A DNA stretch of 64,000 bases from Aradus depressus (GCA_963662175.1 OY759219.1:27384908-27448907), one strand, 5' to 3'; positions 1 to 10,400 are shown, counted from the first letter of the stretch. Numbers and translations: made by a program. Notes: generated by a model from the sequence alone, not told the origin.

Positions 1-144
1 AGACGCGTCGGGAGGCCGAAGCTGAGGTGGCAGGATGGTGTGGCGAATGATGCGAGGAGCCTGCTTGGAGTCCGACACTGGAGTGCAGCTGCACAAAACA
101 GGGATAACTGGCGGACACTGTTGGAGGAGGCCTTGACTCATTAG
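1..144 (+). pseudogene. C-terminal end of an RTE-like LINE reverse transcriptase
   Basis: The frame starting at base 1 is open to a TAG at 142-144 and runs off the left window edge. It opens RRVGRPKLRW, then GVRHWSAAAQNRDNWRTLLE, and ends EEALTH. This R-R-x-G-R-P-x-L-R-W block followed by a D-x-x-x-WR-x-x-x-EEA tail is the usual end of RTE-type endonuclease/reverse-transcriptase proteins. After the stop come TGAATGAATGA repeats and a T run (166-186), fitting the short 3' UTR and simple-repeat tail of such elements. It is only the extreme C-terminus, so completeness cannot be judged. A second, more decayed RTE tail lies at 23045-23340. Confidence 0.6.
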
Positions 145-306
145 TGGGTTGTCGCGCCATTGTGAATGAATGAATGATGATTTTTTAGAGATGTGATATT
201 GCCATTTTTTTGCAATTTCATACAACATTTCACTTATTTCCTAACAGATAGTCAACTTAAGAAGTTGAGGAGTGGTATATATATAATACTTAATAAAATA
301 ACACTA

Positions 307-648
307 GAGGGCGCCGGTAGCTCAGTGGTATGCGTGCTTGACTTCTGAGCTCAAGGTCGTGGGTTCGTAACCCGACCGAGGCCCTTAGTTTATTTTATCT
401 GGGAGGTAAAATAAACTTAAGCACGCCGTCCTTCGGATGGGACGTTAAGCGATGGTCCCGAGCCTGTACGATGTCAGGTACTCGTTAAAGACCCCTACCC
501 TAGATGAATAAAAATTTAGGGTAGGCAAAATTTAGGACTCCCACAGTAGAGTCGGGCTCATGTCCACCAGAGTGACGAAAGAGCGCTCTGGTAGTAGGCG
601 ATATGACCTCGTTGTTAAAGCCCGGGCATGAGTCATAAAACCTAACCT
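307..648 (+). mobile_element. SINE-1 (CCTAA-tailed), full length with target-site duplication
   Basis: This is a tRNA-derived SINE of about 342 bp. The head has an A box (TAGCTCAGTGG at 318-328) and a B box (GGTTCGTAACC, one base off the usual GGTTCGAAACC), both needed for polymerase III transcription. The body carries a hairpin (TTTATTTTA ... TAAAATAAA) and the inverted pair CCAGAG/CTCTGG. The tail is ATAAAACCTAACCT. The insertion is flanked by an 11-bp perfect duplication, AAATAACACTA, at 296-306 and 649-659. It has no coding capacity, so mobilisation must use a LINE reverse transcriptase. The same consensus recurs about 20 times in this window on both strands. Confidence 0.9.
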
Positions 649-990
649 AAATAACACTATCAGATGTTTGTTGTTCAAATGAATATATGTAGTTTGAATG
701 AAGGCTCTAGAGAAGAATGGAGTTGAAACATTTATAAATACCAACGAAACTTTTAAGCGGAAGGTAAGAAAGACAGAATAAACATAGAATGAACATAAAA
801 TACACACTGATGCATAATAGGAACAAATACACCTGAACGTACATACAAATACAACTTCAAAAGTAGCCAACATTCTGAGAAAGACTTAGCTAGCTGTTTA
901 CTTTTGTTTCATTCTCCATGAGTGTGAAAATGTTCCATATGAAACAAAGAAATAAATGAGAAAATATAATGAAAAGAATAATAGTTATTG

Positions 991-1300
991 TGTCTCATGG
1001 GCTTTACCTTTGAGGTCACATCGCCTACTACCAGAGTGCTCTTTCGTTACTCTGGTGCACATGAGCCTGTCTCCTCTACTCTGAGAGTTCTAAATGTTGC
1101 CTACACAAGTTAATTCACTTGGTGTAAAGGGTCTTTAACGAATATCCGACATCGAAGAGGATCTGGACCATCCGAGGTCCCAACCGAAGGACGGCACAAG
1201 GTATTTTCACATACAGGTAAAAAACCTAAAGGCCTAGCCCGGGTTTCGAACCTGCTGTTTTGTGCTCAGTAGGCTAGCAAGCTATCTCTGAGAGTCCTCA
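991..1300 (-). mobile_element. SINE-1, old diverged copy
   Basis: Read on the minus strand this follows the SINE-1 consensus from the head (GGTTCGAAACC becomes GGTTCGAAACCC near 1240-1250) to the tail near 1000. It has many substitutions and a short deletion in the middle. No target-site duplication is visible. The divergence marks it as older than the copy at 307-648. Confidence 0.75.
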
Positions 1301-1317
1301 GGCCTCAATATATTCAA

Positions 1318-1560
1318 AATTTATGTATATACACACTACTTCAGGTACACTTTATTCCCGATTAACCAAGGAATTGTGGGAGCGGGTACCACGGATAAAG
1401 CAAAATCACTGTTAATTCAAAAGCTAAAGTAAACACTGGTTTTTCTTTCGGAATATAGGTTAATGAGGTTATATTATGACGAGAAAAACTCTTGGAATCA
1501 AGAGCAGAGAAATATTCATTCATTAATATAACCTTACTCTTACTAGAATCTTACTCCACT
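1318..1560. repeat. Dispersed repeat, inverted relative to the copy at 23817-24045
   Basis: The stretch from TATGTATATACACACTACTT to ATTCATTCATTAATATAACC matches, in reverse orientation, the sequence at about 23817-24045. Shared landmarks are GGGAGCGGGTACC, the TTTCTTTCG block and CCTTACTCTTACT. The second copy adjoins a long inverted repeat, so this is probably one end of the same non-autonomous element. No open frame is present. Confidence 0.65.
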
Positions 1561-1639
1561 TGTTTCTCTCCAAGCATTCTTCTCTTCCTCTGAGATGGAA
1601 AGTATGCTCTCGCAGGGATTTTCATTATTTGTGTGAGGT

Positions 1640-2560
1640 TTGATCAAAAAAATTTTCATCGGGACGAAATAATTCTGGGTTTTGAATTTACATATGAAAT
1701 TTCGTGTTCATTACAACGGCAGTTATTAGAGTTTCTTGATTTAAGTCTCCACAATCCCCCTCTTCCCTTTAGCCAATTTCGCTGAAAATCAATAGGTGTC
1801 GGTCCTTAGAGGGTTCTGTATACACATATAAAATTTCGTGCTGATACATCCATTTTGTCGCGAGTTATTATGTGCACAGACACATAAAACAGCAATTTTT
1901 TACTTCTCCAGCTATACAAAGTGTAGTGGAAGTTATGTTAACGGTCAAAATTTCGATGTTGAGTTTTCAACGGAATTTCATGTTTTCCGACCTCTAGATG
2001 CCAAAAATGAAAAAAAAAAAAAACTGTCTATCTGTGTGTCTGTGAATCCAGTACTCTCTAACGACGACACCTGTTGATTTTCAGCCAAATCGACCGAAAG
2101 GGAAGGAGGATTAGGGGAGAGAACTCAAAAACTTTAATAACTGCCGTTGTAATGAATATATAGACAAGAATTCAAAACCCCATAACGACGATACTTTTCA
2201 ATTTTCAGCGGAATTGGCAGAAGAAAAGGGGGAAATCAGAGGGGGCTCAACTCAATTTTAAAGTCAAAAAACAAAAAGGACATAATATCCCAAATTTTAG
2301 CGATATCTGCTAAATGGGAATGAGGCTCAATTCAAAAACCCTAATAATTGTAATAAATTTATTGACACAAAATTTAGTATGAGGATTTTTTTTTTTTTCA
2401 TCTTTGGAATCAAGAGTTCAGTTCGGAAAACATGAAATTTTATTGAAAATTTCATATTGAATTTCCAACCGATTGCATAACTTCCCCTATGCTTCGAATA
2501 ACTGGGGAAGTAATAAAACCAAGGATTTGTCAACCTAATAGTGTTAACTTGAAGGGCTGT
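1640..2560. repeat. Rep-A block with two halves in opposite orientation
   Basis: Rep-A is the commonest repeat of the window. Its landmarks are ATACATTCATTACATCGGCA, CAGTTATTAGGGTTTTTGAG, CGGCCGATTTCGCTGAAAAT, AATAGGTGTCGTCCTTATGG and AAATTTCGTGTCGATACATT. Here 1690-1990 reads in one direction and 2080-2560 in the other (AATAACTGCCGTTGTAATGA at about 2130), so the block is roughly palindromic around the A run near 2010-2025. Small open frames at 1838-2077 and 2327-2533 resemble each other (both contain FHVFR), but this follows from the DNA repeat and I do not treat them as genes. Confidence 0.6.
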
Positions 2561-3045
2561 ATAGGGATATTGATTTATGGCGGCGAGTGATTATAATAGG
2601 GCTTCAGAGGGGAGTGTGACAAAGGTCATCGAAGGGGTGGAGAGGGCGGGGGAAAAAATAAAAAAAATAAGGGAAGCTTAGATCTCAATTAGTTCAAGAA
2701 GACTAAAGCAATTCAAAAGAACTAGAAGTGCTTGAAGTAAAGACTAAAGGACAGCAAACAGAACAAAGGCATCACTTAGTGTCAACACAGAAGCCACTTA
2801 TATGCATTTTGTTTTTTTTGGGTACAGTTCTTGGTAAGGCTTCAGGAGTATTCATGCAGATGTTGCACTCTTGAAAAAGATGTAAAGAGTCATGAAATGT
2901 GTCAGTCTAATGCATTACACGCCTTGCCAAACGTGCAGGAAATAGAGAGTACCATTCATTCATACCAGCTGAACTGCAGTCCGCAACATTCACGTTGTAA
3001 CAATCCTTATACGCAAATCCTGAACATTGTCTACGCAAACGTAGT
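2561..3045. other. Unassigned AT-rich sequence
   Basis: No recognised gene or repeat. An open frame at 2831-3196 runs into Rep-A sequence at its 3' half and matches no family I know. The stretch 2690-2790 is rich in AAG and looks unstructured. Confidence 0.4.
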
Positions 3046-3935
3046 GCAGAAAAATCCACAGTTTTATCTAGTATTTCATGTTATCCGACCTCCTAATTCA
3101 AAACATTATAAAATAAAATTCTATTTGTCTGTCTGTGTCTGTAAATACAATAACTCCCAAATGTATAAACACGAAATTCTATATGAGTCCTTTTAGGACA
3201 ACACCTATTTATTTTCAGCCAAATTGGTCAAAGGAAATGGGGAACTGCCGTTATATTGAATGTTTTGACACGAAATTTCATATTTAAATTCAAAACCCCA
3301 TAAGGATGCCACCAATAAATTTTCCGCAAAATCGATCAAAGTGAGCGCACCAGAGAAGCAGTGGCGTATATAGGAAAACATTTCGGGGGGGGGGGGGGGG
3401 GGGGGCCACCAGGCCGATTTTATAAGGAAAAAAAAAAAGTATAACCTTGTATTACCAGAGGTAACATGGGTAGCAGGATTGGCGGTCCCAGAGGGACTTG
3501 TACCAGGAAAATTAAATTTTATTGTTTTTGTTTTTAACTTTTTTAATTTAATTTGAAGCTTTTTTAAAAAATAAACTCTAGAGCTAAGTATATCAGTTAT
3601 GTAGTTATTTGTAAGTATTTGATGAAGACCAAAGAACTGTTTTTATGGGGGTTAAGAAATAAAGTAAGTTTTTACGACAGACAAAAGTCAATATATAATT
3701 ATAATATTTTGAATTAGGTATACTTAATATTTTTGAGTTATAAAAAAGTAAGTAACCAGAATATCAAACTACTATATACTTTTTTTTTAACTTTTATATT
3801 AATATTTTTTGTATTTCGGGGGGGGGCTCCCTTTTTTTATTTCGGGGGCTAGACTTAAATACCCTAACAACTGCCGATGTAATGAATGTATTGACACGAA
3901 ATTTCATATTTAAATTCAAAATCCAATAAGGATTT
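3046..3935. repeat. Rep-A fragments around a poly-G tract
   Basis: Rep-A sequence occupies 3061-3350 and resumes at 3855-3930 (ATGTATTGACACGAAATTTC). Between them are a 21-G run (3385-3405), a second short G run near 3818-3826 and about 400 bp of AT-rich sequence. The words before the G run (GTGGCGTATATAGGAAAA) resemble those before the G run at 34525 (TTGGCGTAGCTAGCAAAA), so this G-tract piece may itself be a dispersed repeat. Confidence 0.5.
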
Positions 3936-4131
3936 TACCAATTAAATCTTTTTCTGTCATTTCGAGTCAATTGGAGTCATTTTTATATTAGATATTTTCA
4001 AATATTAACCTTATTCTACATATTTTTAAATATTTCACTCGAAATTCAATATGTATCTAAATATATTCATTTTATTTGTCTATAAACCTTTATTAGAAGT
4101 CATTAATGTGAATGTTTTTTAGAATAACCAC

Positions 4132-4377
4132 TTGAATCGAGTTGGCTTTGTTTCTTCCATTTCAGCCGTCATTTATCAGATTTTTTTCGTGCAGTTAAGT
4201 TGTTTAAATAGGACAAAAATATTGCCAAAAGTGAGGTCTAAGTCAAAGGACTTAGCCACCAAATACAAAGGTGAATGTCCCGACGAACCTTTTGAGACGG
4301 AGTCAGAGGTACTATATTGCAAGTGTTGTGATTGGATTATAAGCGCCGAATTTGACTCCATGGAGTTTGAAAACTGA
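4132..4377 (+). pseudogene. Short ORF resembling the start of a CGBP1/BED-like zinc-finger protein
   Basis: The 81-codon frame starts at TTG or a later codon and includes KVRSKSKDLATKYKGECP, then FETESEVLYCKCCDWI. A basic RSK-LA-KY segment followed by LYCKxCD is the pattern of the single zinc finger in CGBP1-like, hAT-derived proteins. The expected downstream His pair is absent: the frame ends in EFEN and a stop. I therefore read it as a truncated, domesticated or relic transposase finger. It sits just left of the palindromic element at 4408-5110. The family call is tentative; a chance frame cannot be excluded. Confidence 0.3.
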
Positions 4378-4407
4378 CATTATTGCAGAGATATTGTGAA
4401 ATAATTC

Positions 4408-5110
4408 AAATGGACTTGAAAAAATAAAATAAAACTTGTTTATTTAATATATTGTCTAATTTCACTAACTATATATACATGGGAGTACTTTCGGTATTTC
4501 TACCATCCTCAGCCAAAAGCATAAGAGATAAGACTAAGTTAATTTTCAGAATGTCAGCCTCTCGAGGAACCCATTACCCTCCCTACTGGTGTAAAAAATA
4601 TATAAAATATTCCCCTTTACTGTCACCAATAATATGACCCTCCAGTCGATGTGCACAAGTACGTTTAAATATACATAGAATCTTGCCAATAGATATATTT
4701 ATATAATTTACAGTATAATAATTTTAATTAAGTTGTAACTGGAACCAATTATTTTTGATTTGTTAATGTTATATTATTCGCCTGTTCATTGTTAATGCTT
4801 TATACCTAGATCTTAGAAGGGGTCACACATTTGAAATATGGGGACCGCCTTTTCATAAAATATCTAACAGCTTGACAATTTAGCTTAGTTAGGAATGTCT
4901 GACGTCATGGGGAACACCAGTAGGGAGGGTAATGGGTTCCTCGAGAGGCTGACATTCTGAAAATTAACTTAGTCTTATCTCTTATGCTTTTGGCTGAGGA
5001 TGGTAGAAATACCGAAAGTACTCCCATGTATATATCGTTAGTGAAATTTAATTGGTAACATCCTTATTGGATTTTGAATTTAAAGTTTTATTTTATTTTT
5101 CAAGTCCATG
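4408..5110. mobile_element. Palindromic TIR element (family HH), long near-perfect inverted repeats
   Basis: Arms of about 134 bp, 4458-4591 and 4915-5048, are near-perfect reverse complements (outer AATTTCACTAAC, inner CCCTCCCTACTGGTG). Outside them 4408-4442 pairs again with 5083-5110 (GGACTTGAAAAA with TTTTTCAAGTCC). The left end begins with ATATTGTCTAATTTCAC, a word also found at 34999, 39130 and 44023, which marks a family. No coding capacity lies between the arms (4592-4914). The element is non-autonomous. Each arm carries a hammerhead-like motif (separate entry). Confidence 0.75.
4991..5026 (+). ncRNA. Hammerhead-like motif in the right arm of the palindrome
   Basis: On paper this folds as: stem I UGG (4991-4993) with CCA (5024-5026); core CUGAGGA (4994-5000); an extra U (5001); stem II GGUA/UACC closed by a GAAA loop (5002-5013); GAAA (5014-5017); loopless stem III AGUACU (5017-5022); then C at 5023 in the cleavage position. 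The mirror copy is on the minus strand at 4478-4518. All hammerhead core bases are present, but the U between CUGANGA and stem II is not in the standard consensus, and stem I is only 3 bp. Activity is not implied. Confidence 0.4.
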
Positions 5111-5914
5111 GAGATTGCTGCGTTCAAGTATGCACCTGTAACGTCAATAGACGTTGAACGCTCATCTAGCAAGTCGTTTCTTAGGCCAAACAGGCAACGA
5201 TTTTTGTTCTAAAACTTAAAAATGCATAATATTAGCAACAATTTTTAAAATTAATTATTTAAAAAATATTATTATTTTTGGTGATTATTTTATTACTTAA
5301 TTTTTTTCCCATATTTTGTATATATTCTTAAAAAAATAAATAAATATTTATGTAGGTATATATTTTGTATTTTTTACAACATAAAAATCCTAACTCTAAT
5401 TACGATCCATTTCTTCTTGTAATCAAAAACAAAGAAGATAATCAGCTATCCTTGGTATTTCACAGTCAAAATTTAAGAGTTTATACTGAGATAACTCGAA
5501 ACTTGGTACTTCGCTTCTCATAACAAAAGTCATGTTTTCTCCTAAAACCCAACCGCAAAATGTTTAAGTACATAATATTTAAGGACGATTATCGCAATGA
5601 CCTCGTTTAAAACAGGAAATAAAAGTTTGAAGTTGGATCGTTTACTGTAAGTTTTAACTGACCATTAAAATTGTCTTTAACAGCCATTTATTTCTAATTG
5701 CAGAATAAAAAATTCTTATCTTTTAATTATAGAGTATTTATTTTTTTCCTGTCTTTTTAAAAATAACTCTATGGTTGTCCACGTTTATAAGAATAGTTTT
5801 AATGATTAATTCATTAACAGTTTCGTTTTTATGGCAACTTTTTTAAAGTATTTTTATACTTTCTTAATGACAGTGTGCAATTAATAAGTCTATTATGTTT
5901 CCCATTTCTAAAAG
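5111..5914. other. AT-rich sequence without recognised features
   Basis: No open frame of note, no repeat that I can match elsewhere in the window, and no RNA gene. The sequence is dominated by A and T runs. Confidence 0.5.
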
Positions 5915-6100
5915 TATATGTGATGTGGCCATTACAGGACTTTCTTATACCAACCACGCTTACAGATCACTCTACCTCCCCCACTCCTCAAATTCATTTC
6001 ATTTTGTTTCATTGTGAAATAATTTTGAGAAGGGGGAGACAGAGTGATCTGTAAGCGTGGTTGGTATAAGAATCTCCTATAATGGCTACACCACATATAT
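5915..6100. mobile_element. Hairpin MITE (GTGATGTGGCCATTACAGG family)
   Basis: Almost the whole element is one inverted repeat. The left arm reads TATATGTGATGTGGCCATTA, then CTTATACCAACCACGCTTAC and AGATCACTCT; the right arm returns as AGAGTGATCTGTAAGCGTGG, TTGGTATAAG and GGCTACACCACATATA. The centre near 6005 contains TTTCATTTTGTTTCATTG. It has no coding capacity. Related copies are at 7578-7775, 23355-23575, 27364-27606 and 45518-45694, with fragments near 22013, 26817 and 29110. The superfamily cannot be told from the ends alone. Confidence 0.8.
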
Positions 6101-6189
6101 TTTTCTTAATTTTGCAAAAAAAAAATACCAATGCATAAACCATATTTTAAAGTTCATTACTATAAGTTACAATAGAAAAATTACAAATA

Positions 6190-6772
6190 CAGTGTAAACT
6201 CTATATAGCGACACTTAAGGGACTGCGCATTTTATGGCGTTATTGAGAGTTGTCGTTAAACGAAGAGAAGAAAAATCAATACATATTACATTACATTTAA
6301 TAGTATTTTACTATTATAATATGTATTTACTAATAAAGTATAAAATTGACAAATAACAAACATTAATATTGATAAAAATAACAACGCTTATTGTGTATTG
6401 TCTGATATCTTCGTCTGACGTCGTTTGCTGCTCCAGTATTTTAAGGTAATCACAACAAACAAAAGAACGCATTTCTTAGAATCTTCGGCACGTCTGATGC
6501 CGACAGTCGAGGTAAATACGTGCTAGACAATAAAGCAACAAAATAACAAACAAAAGAACGTACACAGCTGCAGTTCTTATTAATTTCGGCAACTTCAAAG
6601 TACTGTTTATTGCATAGTAATGACGTATTGTTGTCGTTATTTAGAGTGGGTGTGATGCTACATAGAGTGTATCATTGTATGGACAACAAGGTAAACCAAC
6701 CAGATTCAAGTAATTTCGATGTTTTAGGGAGTTTGTCGTCAAATCGAGTGGCGTTAAATGGAGTTTACACTG
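6190..6772. mobile_element. Pogo-like (Tc1/mariner) MITE with TA duplication
   Basis: The termini are exact inverted repeats, CAGTGTAAACTC at 6190-6201 and GAGTTTACACTG at 6761-6772, flanked by TA at 6188-6189 and 6773-6774. The next bases also pair (CTATATAGCGACACTTAAGG against the right subterminal GTCGTCAAATCGAGTGGCGT region, imperfectly). CAG ends with a TA target duplication are typical of pogo-like elements. The 583-bp interior has no transposase; the frame at 6610-6825 spans the right end and is not coding. Confidence 0.75.
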
Positions 6773-6789
6773 TATATATATATACATTT

Positions 6790-7020
6790 TTTAGACATTT
6801 AGTTTACATTCTTCGGGGGCTATAACTTTTGTCATATTGATCCTATCTCAAATCAGACATCTTATTAGCGATTGGAAATTTTATAAGGAACATTTCTTGT
6901 AAAAGCAATTTTTTGATAGGATTAACCGTTTTTGGGTAAATCAAGGAAACGTCTAAAAATATGTGTTTCAAAACTACATTGGATTATGTTCAATCATTTT
7001 CCCATGATGAGGGGAGGTGA
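6790..7020 (+). repeat. Rep-B fragment
   Basis: Rep-B is a second unclassified repeat. Its landmarks are GGGGC(T/A)ATAACTTTG, ATCCTATCTCAAAT and the strongly conserved TTTTTCGATAGGATTAACCG followed by TTTTCGCG. Here they occur at 6818, 6839 and 6909-6935. Other blocks are at 7880-8248, 9116-9600, 22450-22900, 28790-29100 and 59320-59580. Confidence 0.6.
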
Positions 7021-7029
7021 AAAGAATCT

Positions 7030-7216
7030 TTAGCACGCCATCCTTCGGGTCCTGAACCTGTACGATGTTAGGTACTCGTTAAAGACATGTGAGTAGAGGC
7101 CCTAGGTGAATAAACATTTAGGATAGACAATGTTCAGGACTAACATAGTAATATCGGGCACAAGCGCTTTTTCCTCATTGTTGAGCCCGAGCATGAGTCA
7201 CAATAACTAACTAAAC
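7030..7216 (+). mobile_element. SINE-1, 5'-truncated, CTAA tail
   Basis: The match begins inside the body (TTTAGCACGCCATCCTTCGG) and ends GAGTCACAATAACTAACTAA. The tRNA head is missing and part of the 3' body is deleted. The tail is of the CTAA type. There is no clear target-site duplication. Confidence 0.75.
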
Positions 7217-7577
7217 TGAGATAAAATGCTTTAACAGTTAGCGTACTTGTTAAAAAGTTACTGAAAAAGAAATTTTCCAATAAATTAAAAAAAATAAACA
7301 AAGAGCTCAACCCCCCCCCCCCCCCTGTCGGTAGAATTCATAACTAAGGTAGAGGAGGGCTTATTTGAATAATTGTCTTTAATAGGAACCCCTAACAGAG
7401 GAATATTTCATAGAGGGGGGGGGGCTTTAACTCATACATAAACATCTCCTATTATCAGCCCTGTATGCTACCGTCCTTCTCTGAGTGGAGACATGTTTTC
7501 GCTCCGTTACACAAACCTCACAATGACACACATCAGAAAAGTTTTATACTAGTTATTATTCGTTTCTAAAAACAATA

Positions 7578-7775
7578 CATATACGTGATGTGGCCATAAC
7601 AGGATTTTTTTTATACCAACCACTTTTATACAGACCCTCCCTCCTCTGAAATTCATTTTATACTGAAATTACTGGATATATGAAAGTAAAGTGTTGGAAT
7701 TAGCGGTTTTGTTTGTTTTCATTGTACAACGTAATTCTGAGAGTGACTTTCTTTTACCCAATAATGTCAATATGT
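7578..7775. mobile_element. Hairpin MITE copy, decayed
   Basis: The left end (ATACGTGATGTGGCCATAAC, then TATACCAACCAC) matches the MITE at 5915-6100. The interior differs and contains TACTGGATATATGAAAGTAA, a variant shared with the copy at 27364-27606. The right arm is poorly preserved. Confidence 0.6.
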
Positions 7776-7879
7776 AAAGAATTTAAAAAAGATGAGGGAT
7801 TTGAGGTATCGATTATAATTATATTATATCGATTATAAAATTAAACATAACTTTAATAATTTACTAAGGAAATATAATG

Positions 7880-8248
7880 TACATTTTCGGGGCACTATAA
7901 CTTTGTAAGAATTCATCCTATCTCAAATTGGAGGACACAATGAAGAATGAAAATTTAATAAGGAACATTTTTGATAATAACCTATTTTTCGATAGGATTA
8001 ACCGTTTTCGCGTTAATAAAAAAAATTGTCTTAAAAAAATCCGATTCAACACCACATTCTCTATTACGTTTTTTTGAAATTATTTCTGATTAGTTCATTA
8101 ATTTTTTTTGTCCAATATCGGCAAAAATCGAACCATATCTAAGCACATGTGACAACTTCATATCTTTCATAGTTCATAGCTACAATTATTTCTGCGTTTT
8201 GAGCGCTCATAAAGTTTCAACCTCATACACATAGAAATCGCGAACGAA
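7880..8248 (+). repeat. Rep-B block
   Basis: Begins TTTTCGGGGCACTATAACTT, contains CGATAGGATTAACCGTTTTC at 7999-8018 and ends with GTTTCAACCTCATACAC. This is the fullest Rep-B copy of this orientation in the window. Its 3' half (CCAATATCGGCAAAAATCGA, then GCACATGTGACAACTTCATA) is also found at 59455-59520. No reading frame is preserved. Confidence 0.6.
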
Positions 8249-8249
8249 G

Positions 8250-8357
8250 ACGCCGGTAGCTCAGAGGTAAAGAGCTAGGCTATTGAGCTCAAGATTACGG
8301 GTTCAAAATACGTAATTGAAGCCAGGGCATGAGTCGTAATAACTAATTAACTAACCT
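8250..8357 (+). mobile_element. SINE-1 with head joined directly to tail
   Basis: The tRNA-like head (ACGCCGGTAGCTCAGAGGTA) and a degraded B box are followed straight away by the extreme 3' end (AGCCAGGGCATGAGTCGTAA, then CTAATTAACTAACC). About 230 bp of body is missing. This is either an internal deletion or template switching during insertion. Confidence 0.7.
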
Positions 8358-8599
8358 GACAGAAATCATCGCGAAAATGGTTGAAACGTATTAATGGGGG
8401 TCATGAAACGTTAAATTCGAGGAAAACTCCATTTCGAATTTTCGCACTATTATAATCATTATATATTATAATTATTATTATTCTAGTAGAAACAGTCTAA
8501 TTAGATAATTTCGAAACTTTTTGGATTAACTTTACAGAGAAAAGTTCGGGTTTTCAGACAAAAATATAGAGAAGATTTTTAAAGATTTCATACATAGAT

Positions 8600-8830
8600 A
8601 AAATATAAAAAATCATGGGGAATTACTGTCAATGTACTTCCCCAGCGCGAAATAAACTACTAATTTTTCACACTGCTTCTGAAACCAATATACCGATTTA
8701 CTATTGATTTTCAACTTATTCAGAAGGTCTGTATAATCAGGCCAAATTTCGTGTTGTTTAGTTCTACCTTATAGTTATTAGAGTTTTTACATTGAGTCCT
8801 CCTCCGCTCTATTCTTTTGATACCAAAAAA
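8600..8830 (+). repeat. Rep-A left-end fragment
   Basis: Starts with a degraded Rep-A terminus (TCATGGGGAATTACTGTCAA, then TGTACTTCCCCAGCGCG) and continues with CCTTATAGTTATTAGAGTTT. It fades out after TGAGTCCTCCTCCGCTC. Confidence 0.55.
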
Positions 8831-9165
8831 TACATAAACAAATGTAAACAACTAAATACTAAAAAATCAAATTCGAACTGAGTACAGTAATTCCGAGTGT
8901 ATATTTAAAATAAATATTAAAACACTCATGTTTCTATACGAAAGAGAAAGGAAAACGTGACGTGAAAATATTTGAGATTGTATTACAGACTGTGTTTATA
9001 GAGAAAATTAGCTGAGTAAAAGATATATTTGCCTTACAGTAAATTTGTTTGCTCTACGCCCCATGTAAGCATAGACCAAGATTGAATAAGGGTTGTTTAA
9101 TTAAAAAAATATATTTTAAAGGTAAATGTTTTTAATTATACAGGGCTTATTGAATAATTTTTTAA

Positions 9166-9196
<31 letters not shown>

Positions 9197-9620
9197 CTTA
9201 AACTTACAGTATAAGGAAAAGTATTGAAATCCGAGATCGAGTTTTGAACGGATTTGTCTGTGTTCATGTGTAAGTGATTGGTATTTTGTGAATAACAATT
9301 GGAGCTATTAACGTGAAATTTGGAATGAAAAATTCACATGTGCTAACTTAGATCTGATTAGAATTTTGCCAAAATTGAACGAAAATTGAGACCTCTTCAC
9401 TTCACTGGGACTTAAATATATTTTAATAATATACCGCTTATATTTATGACCTAATGAAGAATCATTAAAAATTAATGTTGTACAGAAAACTAAAAAGAAA
9501 ATTTTATATGAAATACGATTTTCAGTAAGGTAAATACATTTTCACAATTAATAACAATTTCGTTAGCAAATCTTTCAAATTAAGATCAAATAAAAAAAAA
9601 ATTGTTTTTCTTTATTATAG
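8831..9620. repeat. AT-rich stretch with a Rep-B-related block and a long T run
   Basis: 9162-9190 is almost pure T. The part 9220-9560 (CCGAGATCGAGTTTTGAACG, then TATACCGCTTATATTTATGA) recurs at 22475-22720. The frame at 9116-9298 on the minus strand is a poly-lysine artefact of the T run. Confidence 0.5.
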
Positions 9621-9870
9621 TTAGAGTTATTGCAACACATGCCCGGAATTTAACCAAAATATCATATCGCCTACTACCAGAGCGCTCTTTCGTCGCTCTG
9701 ATGGTCATGAGCCCGATTCTAATATGGGAGTCCTAAATTTTGCCTACTTAGGTTTATTCACCTAGGGTAGGGATCTTTAACGAGTACCTGACATCGCACA
9801 GTCTCGGGAACATTGCTTAACGTCCCAACCGAAGGACGGCGTGCTCTTGTTTTTTACCTCAGATGAAATA
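9621..9870 (-). mobile_element. SINE-1, head missing
   Basis: Read on the minus strand it contains GAGCACGCCGTCCTTCGGTT, the CCTAGGTGAATAAAC segment and the CCAGAGCGACGAAAGAGCGC segment, and it ends near 9640. The tRNA head is lost after TTTCATCTGAGGTAAAAAAC. Confidence 0.7.
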
Positions 9871-10005
9871 ATGACTGGTGCCCCTAAATATTTCACTATA
9901 TATTCCGTTATTATTTTTTTTTATTTTAAAGATAGGAAAAGCTACTGATTTTAATATTACTAATATTCCCATGTGATGAGTAATCATTTTGATAATTGCA
10001 CAAAC

Positions 10006-10400
10006 AACGGTAGCTCAGTGGTATGCTTGCTTGCTTACTGAGCTCAAAATCGCGGCTTCGAAACCCGGCCGAGACCCTTAGTTTATTTTATCTAGGAGGT
10101 AAAATAAACGTAAGCACGCAAACGCACGTTTTTATAATTGCGGACTGGTAAAAACGGGTAAAAAAAACTTAAGCACGCCGTCCATGGAATGGGACGTTAA
10201 GCGTTGGTCCCGAGCCTGTACGATGTCAGGTACTCGTTAAAGAACTCTTACCCTAGGTGAATAAAAATTTAGGGTAGGTAAAATTTATGACTCCTATAGT
10301 AGAGTCGGGCGCAAGTCCATCAGAGTGACGAAGGAGCGCTCTGGTAGTAGACGATATGACCTTGTAGTTGATGCCCGGGCATGAGTCATACCAACTAACA
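10006..10400 (+). mobile_element. SINE-1 with a ~50-bp internal insertion/duplication
   Basis: The head has A box TAGCTCAGTGG and B box CTTCGAAACC. After GTAAGCACGC there are about 55 extra bases (AAACGCACGTTTTTATAATT...), after which AAAACTTAAGCACGCCGTCC restarts the consensus, so AAGCACGC is present twice. The tail ends GAGTCATACCAACTAAC (CTAA type). The extra piece looks like a short insertion with local duplication. Confidence 0.8.

Noticed and set aside
307..400. True tRNA gene at the SINE-1 heads
   Set aside because: The tRNA-like head continues straight into the SINE body and recurs with target duplications; acceptor-stem pairing is not preserved.
532..873. 113-residue minus-strand open frame
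   Set aside because: Its 3' part lies in SINE-1 (532-648) and the rest is Cys/Phe/Tyr-rich without domain features. It is a chance frame over a SINE end.
1838..2533. Two small proteins on opposite strands sharing FHVFR and GSY motifs
   Set aside because: The similarity is explained by the underlying Rep-A DNA repeat in two orientations; neither frame is conserved in other Rep-A copies.
9116..9298. Lysine-rich minus-strand frame
   Set aside because: Product of the T run at 9162-9190.
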